This document shows positions 15,068 through 23,667 of a stretch of DNA of 64,000 nucleotides, one piece after another. Every line of letters starts with the position of its first letter. Within the stretch, counting starts at the first letter, position 1. Below the pieces are notes generated by a model. That model did not search any database. It was not told the DNA's origin and saw only the letters and a program-made list of their open reading frames with translations. The stretch comes from Sideroxydans sp. CL21 (GTDB lineage: Bacteria > Pseudomonadota > Gammaproteobacteria > Burkholderiales > Gallionellaceae). The stretch is from positions 2,120,501 through 2,184,500 of the forward strand of contig NZ_LR699166.1 in NCBI RefSeq assembly GCF_902459525.1, in the 5' to 3' direction. Made by a program: the position numbers and the translations under genes.

Positions 15068-16876
15068 TCAGTGTCCTTTGTAAAGTTCGTCGATCTGCGC
15101 CGCAAATCGCTGTGCGACGACGGCGCGCTTGAGTTTCAGGGTCGGCGTGAGCAGACCGTTGTCGATGGTCCAAGGCTCCAGCAGCAGCAACACGCGATGC
15201 ACGTTGGCATAACCTGGAAATTGGCTCATGTTGCGCGCGATGCGCCGCAACACTTTGGCTTCCATGTTGCTGTCGGTCAACGATTCAGGCATGTCCGGCC
15301 GCACGCCGACTTTTGCAGCGACAGCCGTCCACACCTCAGGATTGAGCACGGCAAGCGCAACCAGGTACGGGCGGGCCTCGCCGCATATCATCACCTGGTC
15401 GATCAGGGGATCATGCAGGATGGCGGCCTCGATGTCGGCGGGCGGCATCTTCTCGCCGTTGGACAAGACGATGATCTCCTTCAGGCGACCGGTAATGTAA
15501 ATGTGCCCCGTCTCGCTTATGTGCGCAGTGTCGCCGGTGTTCAGCCAGCCGTCGGCGTCAATCATGGCCCGGGTTGCCTCGGGATTATTCCAGTACCCCA
15601 TCATCACGTTCGGCCCCTTCACCAGCAGCGCACTCTGCGCGCCCAGCTTCACTTGCACGCCGCGTATCGGTTGCCCCACGCTATCCGGGAAATTGTTATC
15701 CAGCTTGTTGCCAGCCACGATGGGGCTGGTTTCGGTGAGTCCGTAGCCCTGCACCACGGGCAGCCCCAGGCCGATGAACATGCGCGAAATCTCTGGTGCC
15801 AGCGCCGCACCGCTGGTGACGGCAGTGCGCAAGCGTCCGCCCAGCCTGTCCATGATCTTTTGCGCCACCAGTTTTTGCAGCAGGGGCCACAGCAGGAACG
15901 AAAGTTTCCAGCCCGCCCGTCCCTGCTGATGTTGAAAACGCGACCAGCCAACATCCACCGCCAGCTTGAACAACATACGTTTGAGCGGCGAACCTTCCCT
16001 CAGTTTGGTATTGATTGCGCCGTATATGCGTTCGTAAATACGCGGAACAGAAATCAGGAGAGTCGGGCGTATGGTTTGCAGATCTTCCGACAGTAATGGA
16101 ATGGACCGTGCATAGGCGACCGTCGCGCCCGTCATCACCTGCATGTAATAGCCGCAAGTGCGTTCGAATGTGTGGGATAACGGCAGGAAAGAGAGCATCA
16201 GGTCATTCTTGTATACCGCAAAGGTAGCCATGCCGTCGTAAATGTTGCTCAGCATGTTGGAATGGCTCAGCATCACGCCTTTGGGCTTGCCCGTCGTGCC
16301 CGACGTATAGATGATGCTCGCCAGTTCGCCGCTCTCGCACGTGACGGCGGGCTGCAACTCAACCGACTGTGCATGCAGATATTTGGCGGCCGGAACCAGC
16401 CGCTCCTCCTCGCTCTTGAACTCGTCCAGCGAGATGAAGCGTTGCACACAGCCCATCTGACCTACCACACCGCGGAGCTCCCGCCATTGCTCGGCCGTCT
16501 CGAACAGCACCACTTTCACTTGTGCGTCGTTGACGATATAGGCGATGTTCTCGGCCCGATCCACCGTGTATAGCGGCACCACGACCAGACCCAGCGACAT
16601 CGCCGCCTGATCGAACATCACCCATTGCGGGCAATTGCGCAGCATGAGCGCCACACGGTCACCCTTGGCCAGACCTTCCTGGGCCAACGCCCCCTGCCAG
16701 CGCGCAACCTGCTCAAGCATCTGCCCCCAGCTCAAATCGACCCAGACCGATTGCCGGTTGTCGAAATAGCGGTATGCGATTTTGTCCCGCGAACGGCGCA
16801 CCCGTTCCAGGAACAGGCCGTGCAAAGTCACCGCCTGCTGCGGTGATATCACATCTTCTTTTTCTGTTGAATTCAT
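15068..16876 (-). CDS. fadD: Long-chain fatty-acid CoA ligase
   Basis: This 602-residue protein is an AMP-forming acyl-CoA synthetase. The ATP loop is IIYTSGTTGKPKGVMLSH, the second core motif is YGLTETSPI, and the hinge motif follows as WLNTGDTA and ITGRLKEIIVLSNGEK. It resembles the FAA1-type long-chain ligases more than E. coli FadD in length and C-terminus. It activates imported fatty acids for FadE. I take the ATG at 16876, since the residues before it look like out-of-frame leader. It follows the SDR gene by 31 bases. Confidence 0.92.
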   Translation of the reverse strand: MNSTEKEDVISPQQAVTLHGLFLERVRRSRDKIAYRYFDNRQSVWVDLSWGQMLEQVARWQGALAQEGLAKGDRVALMLRNCPQWVMFDQAAMSLGLVVVPLYTVDRAENIAYIVNDAQVKVVLFETAEQWRELRGVVGQMGCVQRFISLDEFKSEEERLVPAAKYLHAQSVELQPAVTCESGELASIIYTSGTTGKPKGVMLSHSNMLSNIYDGMATFAVYKNDLMLSFLPLSHTFERTCGYYMQVMTGATVAYARSIPLLSEDLQTIRPTLLISVPRIYERIYGAINTKLREGSPLKRMLFKLAVDVGWSRFQHQQGRAGWKLSFLLWPLLQKLVAQKIMDRLGGRLRTAVTSGAALAPEISRMFIGLGLPVVQGYGLTETSPIVAGNKLDNNFPDSVGQPIRGVQVKLGAQSALLVKGPNVMMGYWNNPEATRAMIDADGWLNTGDTAHISETGHIYITGRLKEIIVLSNGEKMPPADIEAAILHDPLIDQVMICGEARPYLVALAVLNPEVWTAVAAKVGVRPDMPESLTDSNMEAKVLRRIARNMSQFPGYANVHRVLLLLEPWTIDNGLLTPTLKLKRAVVAQRFAAQIDELYKGH

Positions 16877-16907
16877 TCCCCCGACTCCCGTTTTTTTATT
16901 ATGTTTG

Positions 16908-17726
16908 CTACAAGAACAGATCGCTGAACAGCTTCTCGCCCGGGCTGACTGCATATTGTTCGAAGTCCCTCACGCCTTCCGCGCGCAACACCTCATCGTC
17001 GATGAAAAAATGGCCGCTGAATGTCTTGCTGTCGCGCAGCAGAATGGCATGCGCCGCATCGGCCACGATGGCTGGCTTGCGCGAGGCACGCAGGATGGCT
17101 TCGGGAAAATTGAACTCGATGGCGGCGGTGGCGATGGTGGTGCGCGGCCACAGGCAGTTCACCGCGATGCCGTCCTCCGCGAATTCCTTCGCCATGCCCA
17201 GCGCGCACAGGCTCATGCCGAATTTCGAGATGGAATAGGCGACATGCGGCGCAAACCATTTCGCCTCGAAATTGAGCGGCGGCGAGAGCGTCAGGATATG
17301 CGGGTTTGCCGCTTTCCGGAGATGCGGAATGCAGGCCTGCGAAGCAAGAAAGGTCGCGCGCATGTTCACGTCCCACATCAGGTCGAGACGCTTGGCGGGA
17401 GTTTGCAGCGTGGGTGTAAGACTGATGGCACTGGCATTGTTGACCAGCACGTCGATGCCGCCGAAATGCACCGCCGCCTGCTCGACAGCCGCATGAATGG
17501 CTTGCTCGTCGCGCACATCGAGCCGGATCGCCAACGCCTGTCCGCCCGCGGCGATCGCTTCTTCCGCCACGCTGTGTATGGTTCCGGGCAGCTTGGGATG
17601 CGCCTCAGCCGTCTTGCCGGTGATGACCACCCTGGCCCCATCGCGTGCGCAACGCAACGCGATCTCGCGTCCGATGCCGCGGCTGGATCCGGTGATGAAG
17701 ATCACCTTGTCGTGCAGGCCGGTCAT
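16908..17726 (-). CDS. SDR family oxidoreductase (HSDL2-like)
   Basis: This 272-residue short-chain dehydrogenase has the cofactor loop TGSSRGIGRE near residue 12, NNAS at about residue 95, and the catalytic YSISK near residue 163. It most resembles the hydroxysteroid-dehydrogenase-like-2 group found with fatty-acid genes, without their sterol-carrier domain. The substrate is unproven; a 3-hydroxy- or 3-oxoacyl-CoA reaction fits the setting. The start ATG overlaps the fadE stop by four bases (ATGA), so it is translationally coupled to fadE. Confidence 0.88.
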   Translation of the reverse strand: MTGLHDKVIFITGSSRGIGREIALRCARDGARVVITGKTAEAHPKLPGTIHSVAEEAIAAGGQALAIRLDVRDEQAIHAAVEQAAVHFGGIDVLVNNASAISLTPTLQTPAKRLDLMWDVNMRATFLASQACIPHLRKAANPHILTLSPPLNFEAKWFAPHVAYSISKFGMSLCALGMAKEFAEDGIAVNCLWPRTTIATAAIEFNFPEAILRASRKPAIVADAAHAILLRDSKTFSGHFFIDDEVLRAEGVRDFEQYAVSPGEKLFSDLFL

Positions 17727-20158
17727 CCCTGATTCGCCCTCAATGTTTCCGGCGCGAAGTCGTCAACCATGATGACCTTGCGGCGCAAGGCGTAATCGCG
17801 TTCCAGCTGCTGCGCCTGCCCGGCATCGATGTAGCCAAGTTCGCGTGCTTCGGAGATCTGTTGCAGCTCTTCGCGCGCTTTGATCTTGCCTTCCTTGCGC
17901 GCCTTTTCCAGAACAGCCTGCAACGGTTCGCACACCAGTGTACTGGCAAGTGCGGCCTCCAATGCGCCGACGGCATCTTTCTCATCGGACGGGATGAACA
18001 TGCCCGCGGTCAGGCGATCGCGTGCCGCACCGGGCTTGAGCAACAACGAGGCAACCTGATGGCCGACATGGTCGCTGGGCGGCTTGCGGCATTGCCCCAG
18101 CGGGAAGATCATGGCGCGCAACACCAGCGCCGCAAAGCGGTTGGGGAAGTTCTGCAACACGCCGTCGAGCGCTGTCTGGATGCGATACAGACCATCCTGC
18201 ATCCCCCAGTGCAACAGCGGCAGGTCTTCCTCGGGACGACCGTCGTCCTCGAAGCGTTTCAGTACCGCTGAGCAGAGGTACATCTGGCTCAGTACATCGC
18301 CCAGACGCGCGGACAGTTTCTCGCGGCGTTTGAGTGCGCCACCCAATACCAGCATGGAAACATCCGAAGCGAAAGCGAACGCGGCTGAGTAACGCGTCAG
18401 CGCCTGATAGTAGGCTTTGGTCGGTTGTTCGGTCGGCACACCGATGATGCGTCCGCCGGTCAGACCGTAGACCAGGCTGCGCACCGCGTTGCTCAGGCTG
18501 AAACTGATGTGTCCGAACAGGGCGGCATCGAATTCGCGCACAGCGCGTTTGGTATCCTCATCGTGTGCGGCATGAATCTCCTTCAGCACGTAAGGATGCG
18601 AACGCACGGCACCCTGTCCGAATATGATCAGACTGCGCGTGAGGATATTCGCTCCTTCCACCGTGATACCGATCGGTGTTTGCTGGTAAGCACGCCCCAG
18701 ATAGTTATCGGGCCCCAGACAGATTCCCTTGCCGCCGTGCACATCCATCGCGTCGTTGATGGCAATACGGCCGCGCTCGGTGCAATGGTATTTGACGATG
18801 GCGGAGATGACGGACGGTTTGCCGCCCAGATCCAGCGCCTGTGCAGTCATCGTGCGCGCCGCATCCATCACATAAAGATTGCCGCCGATGCGGGTAAGCG
18901 CTTCTTCCACGCCTTCGAACTTGCCCACCGGTACCTTGAACTGTTTGCGCACGCGGCAATAGGCACCGCTGGTACGCGCCGCCAGCTTGATGCCGCCCGT
19001 CGCGCTGGCCGGCAAAGAGATGGCTCGCCCCGCCGCCAGACATTCCATCAGCATGCGCCAGCCTTGCCCGATACGCATGGTGCCGCCGATGATGTAGTCC
19101 ATCGGGATAAAAACATCTTTGCCCGTGGTCGGGCCGTTCAGAAAGGCGGAGTTGAGCGGGAAGTGACGGCGACCCACATTGACGCCGGGGGTATCGGTCG
19201 GGATCAGCGCCAGCGTGATGCCGCGCGAGACTTCGGCACCCAGCAGGTTCTGCGGGTCGAAGAGTTTGAATGCCAGACCGAGCAGCGTTGCGACCGGGGC
19301 CAGCGTGATGTAGCGCTTCTCCCAGGTGACACGCACGCCGAGCACATTGCTGTGTCCGTTGAAATCGCCGTAACAGACGATGCCGTAATCGGGGATCGCA
19401 CCCGCATCCGAACCTGCGAACGGACCGGTCAGGGCGAAGCAGGGAATTTCCTTGCCGCATGCGAGGTTGCGCAGGTATTTTTCCTTTTGCTCCTGCGTAC
19501 CGTAGTGCAGCAACAATTCAGCCGGTCCCAGCGAATTGGGCACCATCACCGTCACCGCCGCCGTACCGCTGCGCGAAGCGACCTTGGCCACCACTGCGGA
19601 TTGCGCCTGCGCCGAGAATTCCAGGCCGCCGTATTCCTTCGGGATGATCATGCCGAAGAACCCTTTGTCCTTGATGAACTGCCAGGCTTCCGGCGACAAG
19701 TCCTGCCTTGTGTGGGTGACATCCCAGTCGTCCACCATCGCGCAAAGTTGTTCGACTTCGTTATCGAGAAAAGCTTGCTCGCGTTCGCTCAGGCCGGTCT
19801 TGGGCAAGTCCAGCAGCTGTCTCCAGTGCGGATTGCCGCTGAACAGTTCGCCATCCCAGCCTACCGTGCCTGCGTCCAGCGCCTCTTGCTCGGTCTGCGA
19901 AACCTGCGGCAGTATTTTGCGGAAGATGCCGAGTATGAAGCCGCTGACCAGCAGACGGCGCAAGGCGGGAATGCCCAGAACAGCGAGGAAGATGCCGAGT
20001 GCGATGTAAACAGTTTGCAGGGCTCCGTCGGAAATACGGCTTACCATTGCCACCAAGGGCACGAGTACCGCGAAAGCGATCAACCATCCCCATATGGAAG
20101 AGCGGAAGAAGGCCAGCAGCAAAACCACTACCAGCACAACTATCATTAATATCGCCAT
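17723..20158 (-). CDS. fadE: Acyl-CoA dehydrogenase, FadE type
   Basis: This 811-residue protein matches E. coli FadE in length and layout. Two hydrophobic helices at the N-terminus (residues 1-60) anchor it to the membrane. The acyl-CoA dehydrogenase core follows, with FALTGPFAGSDAGAIPD and MDVHGGKGIC. The long C-terminal domain is the FadE-specific extension. It makes the first double bond of beta-oxidation and passes electrons to the quinone pool through electron-transfer flavoprotein. It is the first gene of the minus-strand fad unit; the start follows AAGAAGG. A TGAC-N5-GTCA palindrome lies about 140 bases upstream. Confidence 0.93.
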   Translation of the reverse strand: MAILMIVVLVVVLLLAFFRSSIWGWLIAFAVLVPLVAMVSRISDGALQTVYIALGIFLAVLGIPALRRLLVSGFILGIFRKILPQVSQTEQEALDAGTVGWDGELFSGNPHWRQLLDLPKTGLSEREQAFLDNEVEQLCAMVDDWDVTHTRQDLSPEAWQFIKDKGFFGMIIPKEYGGLEFSAQAQSAVVAKVASRSGTAAVTVMVPNSLGPAELLLHYGTQEQKEKYLRNLACGKEIPCFALTGPFAGSDAGAIPDYGIVCYGDFNGHSNVLGVRVTWEKRYITLAPVATLLGLAFKLFDPQNLLGAEVSRGITLALIPTDTPGVNVGRRHFPLNSAFLNGPTTGKDVFIPMDYIIGGTMRIGQGWRMLMECLAAGRAISLPASATGGIKLAARTSGAYCRVRKQFKVPVGKFEGVEEALTRIGGNLYVMDAARTMTAQALDLGGKPSVISAIVKYHCTERGRIAINDAMDVHGGKGICLGPDNYLGRAYQQTPIGITVEGANILTRSLIIFGQGAVRSHPYVLKEIHAAHDEDTKRAVREFDAALFGHISFSLSNAVRSLVYGLTGGRIIGVPTEQPTKAYYQALTRYSAAFAFASDVSMLVLGGALKRREKLSARLGDVLSQMYLCSAVLKRFEDDGRPEEDLPLLHWGMQDGLYRIQTALDGVLQNFPNRFAALVLRAMIFPLGQCRKPPSDHVGHQVASLLLKPGAARDRLTAGMFIPSDEKDAVGALEAALASTLVCEPLQAVLEKARKEGKIKAREELQQISEARELGYIDAGQAQQLERDYALRRKVIMVDDFAPETLRANQG

Positions 20159-20294
20159 CTTCTACCTTCTTTGTTCTTGTGTGTGGATATCACTAACTTT
20201 AACCGCAGCGCGATGTGCTGACAATGGATATATTCCGGCGGTAAAAGAGGCGGTTAAAACAGACCAGTTGAATATAGTATTTGACCTCAGTATT

Positions 20295-20307
20295 TGACTA
20301 TCGGTCA
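20295..20307. promoter_or_regulatory. TGAC-N5-GTCA palindrome between fadE and the copper locus
   Basis: The inverted repeat TGACTATCGGTCA lies in the divergent gap between fadE (minus) and the CopL-like gene (plus), 22 bases before the latter's ATG. A direct repeat of AGTATTTGAC precedes it (20276-20285 and 20289-20298). The shape suits a TetR-family operator, a class that often controls fatty-acid genes. No regulator gene is adjacent, so the assignment is speculative and the site could serve either gene. Confidence 0.3.
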
Positions 20308-20328
20308 GTACTTCGCCACACTGACGCC

Positions 20329-20718
20329 ATGTTCAGATCATCCGGAAAATTTATTGCCATATTGTTACTGCTGTGGCTCCCGATTTTCAACGGTAGCGCG
20401 CTTGCGGCAACAGTGTCCATGCAAATGCAGCAAGGCAGAAGTCATGAAACCGCTGCGGCTCATATGAATATGATGTCGCACGCCGACATGACCGGACAGC
20501 ATCAGCATCCCTGCAAAATGCACACTACAACAGATGAGCATGACACCTCCTGCAATTCATGCGGCGTCTGCCATCTGGCCTGCACCGGTTACCTCGTCGT
20601 ACCTGGAATGGAAATGATTCCCGTGCAAACCGCCACAACTGAAATCACACCCTATCTGGTTGCGTTTGACTCCCTTGTTTCCGCCCCGCTGGTTCCCCCG
20701 CCTCTCGTCCGCGCCTGA
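20329..20718 (+). CDS. CopL-like periplasmic metal-binding protein
   Basis: This 129-residue exported protein opens with a hydrophobic signal segment ending in ALAA. The mature part is rich in Met, His and Cys: MQMQQGRSHE, HMNMMSHADM, HQHPCKMHTT, and CNSCGVCHLAC. These are soft-metal ligands expected to hold Cu(I) or Ag(I). Small proteins of this kind, often annotated as CopL or DUF2946-like, precede copper export operons. The ATG at 20329 is chosen because the signal peptide starts there; an upstream in-frame start at 20281 would add 16 non-signal residues. It lies 123 bases before cusC. Confidence 0.75.
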   Translation: MFRSSGKFIAILLLLWLPIFNGSALAATVSMQMQQGRSHETAAAHMNMMSHADMTGQHQHPCKMHTTTDEHDTSCNSCGVCHLACTGYLVVPGMEMIPVQTATTEITPYLVAFDSLVSAPLVPPPLVRA

Positions 20719-20841
20719 TACGGGACGAGTCCGTCTGTTGATTCCATAGTCGTCGTTTCATAGCCTGATTCTCGTCCCGCGCCGTTGGGCGGTCGCGTGC
20801 GACTGTCCGCCTGCATTGCCAATGCAACTAGGATGCGGAAC

Positions 20842-22089
20842 ATGAAACCATCTCTATCGATTTTCACCGTGCTTTGCACGCTCTGGCTCACACCGGCCGC
20901 GGCCGATGAACCCCTGGGCAGCAACCTGACCGGATTACTGGATTACGCGCGCGAGCACAATCCGGAACTTGCAGCCTTGCGCCTTGATGCCGAGGCGGCG
21001 CAACAGAGGGCTGAGCCTGCCAGCGCCCTGCCGGACCCGGTATTGCGTACCCAGCGGTATGACATCACCAGCCAGGCCACCAACATGATTCCGAACGTGA
21101 TGCCGATTCAAAGCTACCAGTTGAGCCAGTTCGTGCCCTGGTTCGGCAAGCGGGATCTGCAGCGCGGGATCGCCACCGCGCAAATTGAGCAGGCCAACGG
21201 ACAAACTGCCGCCGATTGGTCCGATCTGGCGAACCAGCTCAAGACGGACTATGCGATGAGCTACTACCTCGCGGCCAGCGAACACCTGACACAGGAAACG
21301 CTCGACCTGCTCGATAACCTGGAACAGATCGTCAGGGAGCGCTATGCGAACGGCTTGAGTTCCCAGCAGGATGTCGTCCGCGTGCAGATCGAGACGACCA
21401 CGCTGCTCGGAGAACTGATCGGGATCCAGAACGAACGCCACCATGAGCATGCCAAATTGAATAGCCTGCTGTCGCGTCCCGTCAATGCGGCGCTGGCCGA
21501 GCCCGTGCAACCCCGCCCGCTCCCTCCCGCCGCGAGTCTGGATGAGGACACTTTGCTGGAACGGCTGCGCGCGCACAACCCGCAATTGCAAATTGCGGAT
21601 GCGCAGATACAGTCCGCCGATAAAAGCCGCGACCTGGCCTATTCCAACCGTTATCCGGGCTTCACGCTCGGCGTAGGTCGTACCCAGTACACTTCAATAA
21701 ATACCTGGGATGTGATGGTCGAATTCAGTATCCCACTGCAACAATCAGTACGCCGCTCGCAGGAACACGAGGCCGAAGCGATGCTGGCCGCCGCCAGTGC
21801 GCGCAAGCAATCCACTCTCAATCAGGCGGAATCCAGTTTGTCGGAAAACCTTTCCGCGCTGGAATCGGCCAGACGCACAGACACGCTGATCACCACCCGA
21901 TTGCTGCCGCAAAGTGAACTCACTTATCAATCCGCCCTGGCCGGATACCAGACAGGCAAGGTCGATTTCGCCACGCTGATCGATGCGCAGCGGCAGATAT
22001 TGCAGGCCCGGCAGCAGCAACTCAAAGCGCAACTGGAAGGGCAATCGCGGCTGGCCGATATCGAAAAATTGTTGGGAGAAGAATTATGA
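20842..22089 (+). CDS. cusC: CusC-type outer-membrane efflux channel
   Basis: This 415-residue protein is a TolC-family outer-membrane channel of the heavy-metal export group. A signal peptide ending in AAADE is followed by the two repeated helical hairpins of the family, seen as LLDYAREHNPELAALRLDAE and later LLERLRAHNPQLQIADAQI, and by GYQTGKVDFATLIDAQRQ. It forms the outer channel for the CusBA pump. I place the start at the ATG at 20842 after AGGATG. It overlaps cusB by four bases (ATGA). Confidence 0.9.
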   Translation: MKPSLSIFTVLCTLWLTPAAADEPLGSNLTGLLDYAREHNPELAALRLDAEAAQQRAEPASALPDPVLRTQRYDITSQATNMIPNVMPIQSYQLSQFVPWFGKRDLQRGIATAQIEQANGQTAADWSDLANQLKTDYAMSYYLAASEHLTQETLDLLDNLEQIVRERYANGLSSQQDVVRVQIETTTLLGELIGIQNERHHEHAKLNSLLSRPVNAALAEPVQPRPLPPAASLDEDTLLERLRAHNPQLQIADAQIQSADKSRDLAYSNRYPGFTLGVGRTQYTSINTWDVMVEFSIPLQQSVRRSQEHEAEAMLAAASARKQSTLNQAESSLSENLSALESARRTDTLITTRLLPQSELTYQSALAGYQTGKVDFATLIDAQRQILQARQQQLKAQLEGQSRLADIEKLLGEEL

Positions 22090-23666
22090 ACAAACTCGCA
22101 AAAACAACCCTGGTCTTTCTGCTGTTGCTTGCCGTGGCTGCAACCGGATACTGGCTCGGGAAACAGGATACGGGATACGGGAAACAGGATACGGGACACG
22201 GGATACGGGATACGGTGAAAAGCGGGGAGCGCAAATTGCTGTACTACCGCAACCCGATGGGGTTGCCGGACACTTCGCCGGTACGGAAAAAAGATGCCAT
22301 GGGCATGGATTACGTGCCGGTGTATGAGGGTGAAGCGGAGCCGGCTGGCCAGCTCGGCATCAGCCTCGACAAGGTGCAAAAACTGGGCGTGAAAAGCGAA
22401 GCCGCCGCGATGCGAGAACTGAACAAGACATTGCGCGCGACGGGTCGGATCGAGGTCGACGAACGGCGCACTTACACCATCGCACCGAAGTTCGAAGGCT
22501 GGGTGGAACATCTCTATGTGAACACCACCGGACAGGCCGTCAGCAAAGGCCAGGCGCTGTTCGATGTATACAGCCCCGACCTGGTCTCGGCGCAACGCGA
22601 ACACGCATTGGCCTTGCAGGGTCTGGCTTCGATGCAAAACGCCGACGGCGACGCGAAGAAAAGCATGCAGCAACTGGTTACGGCCAGCGCAGCGCGTCTG
22701 CACAACTGGGACATCACTGACGCGCAATCCGCCACGTCAGCCAGCGATGGAAGCAGTCAGCGTGTGACATTCCGTGCGCCGGTCACCGGCATCGTGCTGG
22801 AGAAAAAGGCCGTGCAGGGCATGCGCTTCATGCCCGGCGAGCCGCTGTACCAGATCGCAGACCTCGCATCGGTGTGGGCCATCGCCGAAGTTCCGGAACA
22901 GGATATCGGACAGGTGCAGCTCGGCAGCCGCACACAGGTCACCGTCGATGCCTATCCGGATCGCACCTTCGACGGCAGGGTGACCTTCATCTATCCGACG
23001 CTGGACAGCGCGACGCGCACGGTTCAAGTCCGCATGGAGATCGCCAATCCCAAGGGATTGCTCAAACCAGCCATGTTCGCCAATGCGCTGATCGACGCGG
23101 GCAAGAGCGGCAAGGTGCTGACTGTACCGGCCTCCGCCGTGATCGACAGCGGCACCCGCCAGGTCGTGCTGGTACGCCTTGCCGAAGGGCGCTTTGAACC
23201 GCGCACAGTCACGCCGGGCAGCCGCAGCGACGACTACATCGAGATACTGAATGGCGTCGCGGAGGGCGAACAGGTGGTCACTTCCGCCAACTTCCTGATC
23301 GATGCGGAAAGCAACCTCAAAGCCGCGCTGAACGGCATGGACGCGAAAACCACCGGCAATGCTGCTCCTGTCTCCGTACCGGCAGATCACACGGGACAGT
23401 TCTCCACGGCGCAGACGATGCAAAAAATGGTCGGTCATCAGGGACAGGGAGTTCTCGATGCCGTCAACCCGGATGGCACGGTAAGCATCACGCATGAGCC
23501 GATCAAATCGCTAGGCTGGCCCGGCATGACCATGGACTTCATACTGGCGAATGCCTCTCTGGTTGAGGGTATCAAGCCGGGCACAGCGATCACTTTCGAG
23601 CTCGTCGAACGGAAGCCGGGAGAATTTGTGATCACCACCCTGCAAGCGCAACACGGAGGGCACTGA
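22086..23666 (+). CDS. cusB: CusB-type periplasmic adaptor with C-terminal CusF domain
   Basis: This 526-residue membrane-fusion protein links CusA to CusC. After one N-terminal helix comes a heavy-metal-binding segment, YYRNPMGLPDTSPVRKKDAM, then lipoyl and barrel domains (VEHLYVNTTGQAVSKGQALF, VTFRAPVTGIVLEKKAV). The last 75 residues form a CusF-like domain with SITHEPIKSLGWPGMTMDF, holding the His, Trp and two Met of the copper site. Residues 25-43 are a short repeat (GKQDTGYGKQDTGHG) encoded by repetitive DNA and are unlikely to be original. It overlaps cusC by four bases and ends one base before cusA. Confidence 0.92.
   Translation: MNKLAKTTLVFLLLLAVAATGYWLGKQDTGYGKQDTGHGIRDTVKSGERKLLYYRNPMGLPDTSPVRKKDAMGMDYVPVYEGEAEPAGQLGISLDKVQKLGVKSEAAAMRELNKTLRATGRIEVDERRTYTIAPKFEGWVEHLYVNTTGQAVSKGQALFDVYSPDLVSAQREHALALQGLASMQNADGDAKKSMQQLVTASAARLHNWDITDAQSATSASDGSSQRVTFRAPVTGIVLEKKAVQGMRFMPGEPLYQIADLASVWAIAEVPEQDIGQVQLGSRTQVTVDAYPDRTFDGRVTFIYPTLDSATRTVQVRMEIANPKGLLKPAMFANALIDAGKSGKVLTVPASAVIDSGTRQVVLVRLAEGRFEPRTVTPGSRSDDYIEILNGVAEGEQVVTSANFLIDAESNLKAALNGMDAKTTGNAAPVSVPADHTGQFSTAQTMQKMVGHQGQGVLDAVNPDGTVSITHEPIKSLGWPGMTMDFILANASLVEGIKPGTAITFELVERKPGEFVITTLQAQHGGH
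22157..22215. repeat. ATACGGG-type tandem repeat inside cusB
   Basis: The words GATACGGG and AACAGGATACGGG recur about six times in 59 bases, with small variants such as GACACGGG. The array stays in frame and codes for Gly-Lys-Gln-Asp-Thr-Gly units directly after the membrane helix of CusB. The array resembles GGGATACGGGATAC repeats found between genes in other proteobacteria, which suggests insertion or slippage growth. Confidence 0.7.
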
Positions 23667-23667
23667 C

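Noticed and set aside
18425-20149. Plus-strand open frame of 574 codons opposite fadE
   Set aside because: The composition mirrors fadE codons on the other strand; no family motif or ribosome site was seen.
20721-20779. CGGGACGAG and CTCGTCCCG arms before cusC
   Set aside because: The arms are nine bases but 41 bases apart and no T run follows; no known RNA switch fits.
22157-22215. CRISPR-like array in cusB
   Set aside because: The units are 7 to 13 bases without spacers and there are no cas genes nearby; it is a simple tandem repeat.
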